Assembly: GCA_013076295.1 (NCBI GenBank)
Contig: RQOL01000767.1
Coordinates: forward strand, 1-64,000
Length of the DNA: 64,000 nucleotides
Direction of reading: 5' to 3'
DNA from: Sanderia malayensis
Lineage: Eukaryota > Cnidaria > Scyphozoa > Semaeostomeae > Pelagiidae
Shown here: one piece after another, positions 60,401 through 64,000 of the stretch
Layout of the letters: every line of letters starts with the position of its first letter
Numbering within the stretch: position 1 is the stretch's first letter
Notes under the pieces: generated by a model
What the model was told of the DNA's origin: nothing
The model's database searches: none
What the model saw: only the letters and a program-made list of their open reading frames with translations
Made by a program: the position numbers and the translations under genes

Positions 60401-62804
60401 TCTGGATATTGGAATGCAAATTCTGTTCTTCTTGGGGGACTGGGAAAGAGCCCTATTGGTGAAGGTATTTGAAATATGTTAGAGTTTATTTTTATTGTCA
60501 CCAAAGCATCGACATGGAACTATTTTCATATCATATTTATGAAACCCATACCAAGTAAAGTGAAGGAATCAATCCCACATTAAATCGGAAAGAAATTCTT
60601 TTTGCGTAGGAGATGGTGAGGCAGCAGTCTCTATAGCCTCGATTGGGCGAAACGTATCAACTCATGCAAGCAGTGCGAGGCTAAAACCCAGCATCTCATC
60701 AATGTCTCGCAAAGTTTCTTCATCATTGGCAAGGAAATCCATGGATGATCAAATATCAGAATATTTGGTAAAACAAATTTACTTATTACTTTCTTATTGT
60801 AGTTATCTTTTGTTATATTTTTATATGTATATGTATCATTTAAACTTGTTCTACGAATCACAGTTTCAAACTCATAGAGGAGTCACAACTGCTCTAAGAA
60901 ATAGGTCAAGTAACTGACTATTGCAGCTTATTGTACAAGGACATGTATCTTCGTAGATCAACGTGATTCTATCGAATAATGATAATAATAATAATTATTA
61001 TTATTTGATGTTTACGCAGCATCCCCCAGAGATAACAATACAAGATCGTTTGGAGACCATATGGAATCGACTGCGCATGCCTGAAAACCTCCGTTTGGAT
61101 ATGGCCATAAAATACAGCCTCGAAAGAAAAAGTGAAGATCTTGCACAAGTCAGTTCCAATTTTTCATTTTCTGCCCTCTTATGTTGCCGTATCGTTGTAT
61201 AACTGACTTAGTTGTTAGATAAAGATTTGCTGTATAGAATGCACGCTCTTTATAGCCTGATTCTTCTATTTTTCTTCTATGCATTATGATTATATATGGT
61301 ATGTATTTTTTGTTAAAATAGGCTATGGAATGTTGGGAAAATGCCACCCATAAAATAATTGAACGAGAAGAACTGATGAACATTTTAGAAAAATTTGAAA
61401 GAATCGCATCGGACCCCAATCGATTTTTTCAAAAAGGTTTGTCATTATAATTGAGCATAATTTACCATCATGTTCAACTAAATATTCAACTGGATATTCT
61501 CCTTTTCTCATACTTTGTCTTGCTTTATTTCGATCTCTCTTATCTTTTCCATTCATTCATTTTCAATCTCGCATAACAAATGTATTGAATTACATGCATT
61601 TCTACGACTGCTGATCGAGATACGGTCCTGTAAATTCGACATTTTTTATCAAATAATCCCGGCTAGGAATCAGTTGGTCTTCTTTGGAATTATCTTAATC
61701 CAACTTGTTTCAAAAGAGAATTTAAGGAAACCTGTGAACTTTAACATTTTATCCTTTTTTGGATCTGTTGCAAATATGTCGCACCTTTTCATCAATTCTT
61801 CCATTCTAATCCATGTTTTCGTTTTTCATTCCGTGGATTCAATCTTCATATAATTTCAAACACCTATCCATTCAATGCTATTGCACGCTATTTGCATAGT
61901 CTTTACTAATTAAACAATTTTCTATTAGGAATTAATTTTCGCATGTTATATCTTCTAATATTATGTTCTTGAATCTTACTTACTTTGAAGGGATTACTAG
62001 TCCTTTAAATAACTGTAAGTTTCCATTGAATCATTAATTAATTATATATCAATTACTATTTGTTTATAATAGGTCTACAAGGCTCGTCTCTAAACAGACT
62101 TGATGAGTCAAAATCAAGACAATGCATCCACAAGGTTAGATAAACACTTCCGTATTCTCATTATTATTATGTCCTTTTAGATTGTTATATCAATTATCTT
62201 TTATGTGCATCATCTATATTGTGAAATGTATATTATTTCAGAGGCTGAATCAACTTGACATAGCAGCCAAGAAAGCAGTGTTAAGAGTACAAAATGTTCT
62301 AAAAGATACTGTCACCTATGAGGTAATTCAATTCAATCACCACTTAAGTAAATGTATTTCAAAGGAGATTTTAAAAATATTGATTTTTATTTACTTTTTA
62401 CCGGCATACTGAATGCCTTCTAGGAAAAACTCTTTATTTGAAATTTTAAAGGATTAATATAATTGATATAATATTAATAATAAATTAGCAAAATAACAAA
62501 AGTTTATTTTTTATTTTTCATCACGGTCTCATTTGCCATTTTACGGATTTTTTGTGATAGTTAAATTACAATAATTGATAATAGTTATATTACAAGAACC
62601 TGGTATTTTAAATGAAATTATAGAATATGAATGATTTTATTTAAGGGACGACCATATTTGGATAAATTATTACACGATAAAACTGAGATGCTTTACTGGC
62701 TGCAACAAGAGCGAAGGGCGACAAATATTGAAAAGGCACAGGTCATGGAAGTAAATGGAAAAATTGCAGAGCTTCCACCAATTTCTACGCTGTCATTACT
62801 TTGA
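42449..62804 (+). CDS. CCDC87: CCDC87 homolog, about 32 exons
   Basis: Start ATG at 42,449 ([15 protein letters not shown], then GTAAAG). Exons 2-20 lie between 43,154 and 49,521; exon 20 ends phase 0 in KAE and joins exon 21 at 58,942 ([18 protein letters not shown]) across a 9.4-kb intron. Later exons give [45 protein letters not shown] and [18 protein letters not shown], each with a clear counterpart in vertebrate CCDC87 ([32 protein letters not shown]). Length about 975 aa against about 850 in human, where the gene has no introns. The role is poorly known; it is testis-enriched and linked to sperm function in mammals. Oddities: exon 16 lacks one A present in the left allele; exon 21 seems to use a GC donor; phase slips one base between exons 22 and 23. 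Confidence 0.9.
42757..42773 (-). repeat. tRNA-like T-arm, right copy
   Basis: Same GTGGG/CCCAC stem and seven-base loop as at 10,123-10,139. Probably SINE debris in the first CCDC87 intron. Confidence 0.4.
43620..43684. repeat. Short tandem repeat, right copy
   Basis: Copy of the 23-bp tandem repeat at 9,202-9,266, same copy number. Confidence 0.8.
46470..46590 (+). repeat. tRNA-derived SINE-like sequence, right copy
   Basis: Box A-like TGGACCAGCGG is kept, but box B reads GGTGCAAAACC. This part of the arm (about 46,240-46,590) is clearly more diverged from its partner than the flanking introns. Confidence 0.45.
46595..46740 (-). repeat. Single unit of the CCCTAA minisatellite
   Basis: One unit of the repeat that has three in the left arm, bounded on each side by the GTGTATGCGC head. 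Confidence 0.85.
52881..52910. repeat. GA-rich microsatellite
   Basis: GAGGGAGAGAGGG followed by a pure GA run, in intron 20 of CCDC87. Confidence 0.85.
53139..53334 (+). pseudogene. SWIM zinc-finger-like open frame, possible exon or relic
   Basis: An open frame with [17 protein letters not shown], matching the SWIM pattern C-x-C-x(n)-C-x-H followed by an aliphatic helix (CSC, C, H ligands present). Coding could end at the GT at 53,335 (TTCAG/GTGCAC), a plausible donor. Upstream text [20 protein letters not shown] looks protein-like, but no start exon or downstream exon was found. SWIM domains occur in ZSWIM proteins and in transposon-borne genes. A lone relic is the safest reading. Confidence 0.35.
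56796..56801 (+). promoter_or_regulatory. TATA box candidate for DMRT
   Basis: TATAAA in the context CCATATAAAGGC, 229 bp upstream of the DMRT start codon, which would put the start site near 56,826 and leave a 5' leader of about 200 nt. Confidence 0.5.
57025..58062 (+). CDS. DMRT transcription factor with DM and DMA domains
   Basis: Two exons: 57,025-57,367 and 57,596-58,062, phase 1, about 269 aa. The DM domain covers residues 25-82 with [20 protein letters not shown] and CRCSKC; all zinc ligands (Cys29, Cys32, His35, His44, Cys48, Cys53, Cys55, Cys58) and the [20 protein letters not shown] recognition helix are present. A DMA domain follows at about 184-220 ([26 protein letters not shown]), which places it in the DMRTA/DMRT3 (Dmrt4/5-like) group; I cannot choose a single ortholog. 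These proteins bind the minor and major groove of DNA in nervous-system and gonad development. The gene is complete within a CCDC87 intron, same strand. The stop at 58,060 may be premature (see next entry). Confidence 0.95.
58063..58405 (+). other. Open frame after DMRT stop, possible frameshifted C-terminus
   Basis: From 58,031 to 58,405 a different frame is open for 124 codons, overlapping the annotated end. It is rich in His, Gln and Ser, as DMRT tails often are, and ends with a CFECR motif. A one-base indel near 58,060 would fuse it to the DMA-domain frame. Without transcript data it could equally be 3' UTR. Confidence 0.35.
58669..58674 (+). terminator. Polyadenylation signal candidate for DMRT
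   Basis: AATAAA about 610 nt after the DMRT stop and 270 nt before CCDC87 exon 21. Confidence 0.5.
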
Positions 62805-63127
62805 AATTCACATCCATTGTTGATACACAATCCTGGTAAGCTTTTTATATCGATATGTATTTCTTTTACATACTGTCATAAAAAACATACTGTCGGAAAC
62901 GTTGTTGTATTGCAAAGGATTTGAAAGGAGAAGATAGACGTTGAGCCATCCACAGTTCATCTTTTCAATAAAATATGCAACATATTCACATAAAAGTAAA
63001 AATGCTTTTCTCGTGAAATATACAAACACACAATTTGTATAAATTGAAGATTAATATAAGTATCTAAGCTAAAACAATCATTCATTCATCGTTATATCAA
63101 AACAATTATTGTAGGTACACTAATCAC
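62805..63127. other. Convergent 3' region of CCDC87 and HDHD5
   Basis: CCDC87 (+) ends at 62,804 and HDHD5 (-) at 63,128, tail to tail. I see AT-rich UTR-like sequence and no other gene. Confidence 0.6.
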
Positions 63128-63917
63128 TCAGTTTTCAATGATATTTTCTTTACGGAATATCAATTGAACAGCTTCTAAAACATCATTGACAACATAACTT
63201 GGCATGGTCATACCTGCTTGATGCGGTGTATCTCTGTGTAAATGGTTAATTCCTTTTTGTGGGAAACTTCGTTCTATGGCAGATACACCTGTATTAACTA
63301 AAACTGATTCCATTGTTTTCACATCTGTGTTATTTAATTTCACTTTACAATAATCATCTTCATCGCATTTCGGACGATGTTCTTTGTGACTTTGCAAGTA
63401 TTTTTGGTACAAATTTGCACCGTATATGTCTGTGTCAAGATTGTCGCTAAAATAAACAAAACGTCATGTTACAAAACAAGAAACGATATTGGATGGGACA
63501 CTTCTGCAGACAACCTTTTGATGGCATCAACAAAATGCAATGCTGATGCAAGGAAACCAGAAAAACATCCATATAAAGGGAGTTCATTCAAGGGGTGTGT
63601 GCTGATAGGAACCAGGGGACCAGGGATTGTGCCCTTTTATTGCCCCCTCCTATGCCTTTGCTGGGTTCATTAAACCAAAATGGTGTTCATTACACCAAAA
63701 TAAACTCCCAACATATTAAGCCTCCTAATCTAATAACATTAGGTGTGTGTTTATTTTCAAACAATTCTTACCCTATAGCATATATTCTTTGTAAACGTAT
63801 TTCATTGCCATGCAGCTTTGCCGTTTCTTTGCGTAGGCAATCTTCTGCATATTTGTATGTGAATAAGTTTGGTTTTCCAAGAACTGATGTATATACCAAG
63901 TCATTTCCAGTCAATTT
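63128..63917 (-). CDS. HDHD5: HDHD5 (CECR5) HAD-like hydrolase, last two exons, partial
   Basis: Two terminal exons: 63,917-63,772 and 63,446-63,128, joined in phase 2 across a 325-bp intron, about 154 residues. The first has GKPNLFTYKYAEDCLR; the second opens IGDNLDTDIYGANLYQKYL, the HAD motif IV with the acidic GDNxxTDIxGA signature, and ends VVNDVLEAVQLIFRKE, close to human HDHD5 VVNDVNEAVQLVFRKE. HDHD5 is a mitochondrial haloacid-dehalogenase-superfamily protein whose substrate is not known. The catalytic Asp motif I and the cap lie upstream, outside the window. Confidence 0.9.
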
Positions 63918-64000
63918 CTATTTAAAAAAAGGTCTTTAAATACCATCAAGAATCTATTCATCATACAAGTCTCCTAAACTGCAGTGGACAATTTTATCAG

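Noticed and set aside
1..64000. CRISPR arrays, operons, rRNA genes or prokaryotic defence systems
   Set aside because: No regularly spaced direct repeats of that kind, no rRNA-like sequence, and the genes are intron-rich and animal.

Overview
The window is animal nuclear DNA: AT-rich, with intron-dense genes (many exons of 40-400 nt, GT-AG junctions with stop codons in the introns), LINE, SINE and MITE debris, and genes with metazoan orthologs: ADGRV1 (VLGR1), UBAP1, CCDC87, a DM-domain DMRT gene and HDHD5 (CECR5). Gene content, low GC, short introns and strong allelic structural variation fit an invertebrate deuterostome, most likely a tunicate; that assignment is inference.

Large-scale layout: bases 1-19,733 and 36,026-51,669 are inverted copies of each other. 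Between them lie the 5'-ward exons of ADGRV1 (minus strand) and a 100-base run of N (35,926-36,025). The arms are near-identical except for four structural differences that account for nearly all of the ~4.1 kb length difference, all extra in the left arm: a 5'-truncated LINE with a target duplication (14,489-16,487), a Harbinger-like MITE with TAA duplications (17,341-18,192), a ~0.92 kb block carrying a 2A-like LINE N-terminus (5,961-6,887), and two extra units of a minisatellite containing CCCTAA (4,961-5,385). This looks like two haplotypes of one locus joined head to head at a scaffold gap, not a biological palindrome. The left arm reaches the window edge, so the true extent is unknown.

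Gene order read along the right arm: end of ADGRV1 (+, 36,026-36,603), an unrecognised small basic protein gene (+, 38,306-38,899), UBAP1 (-, 39,532-42,101), a 347-bp divergent promoter with an RFX X-box and a CRE-like site, CCDC87 (+, 42,449-62,804, about 32 exons), and HDHD5 (-, 63,128 to the edge). A complete two-exon DMRT gene (57,025-58,062) sits inside the 9.4-kb intron 20 of CCDC87 on the same strand. The left arm repeats the first four genes in reverse order.

The central ADGRV1 segment (46 exons, 35,880 down to 19,156) encodes EAR/EPTP repeats, about a dozen Calx-beta repeats, a GAIN/GPS region, seven membrane segments and a tail ending in a PDZ-binding motif. The exons between about 26.4 and 34.8 kb carry many one-base frame breaks, while exons on either side are clean, so this stretch is probably poor consensus sequence. 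ADGRV1 and CCDC87 are ciliary or sperm-associated in vertebrates; UBAP1 is an ESCRT-I subunit and HDHD5 a mitochondrial HAD-family protein. Their proximity is not evidence of a shared pathway.
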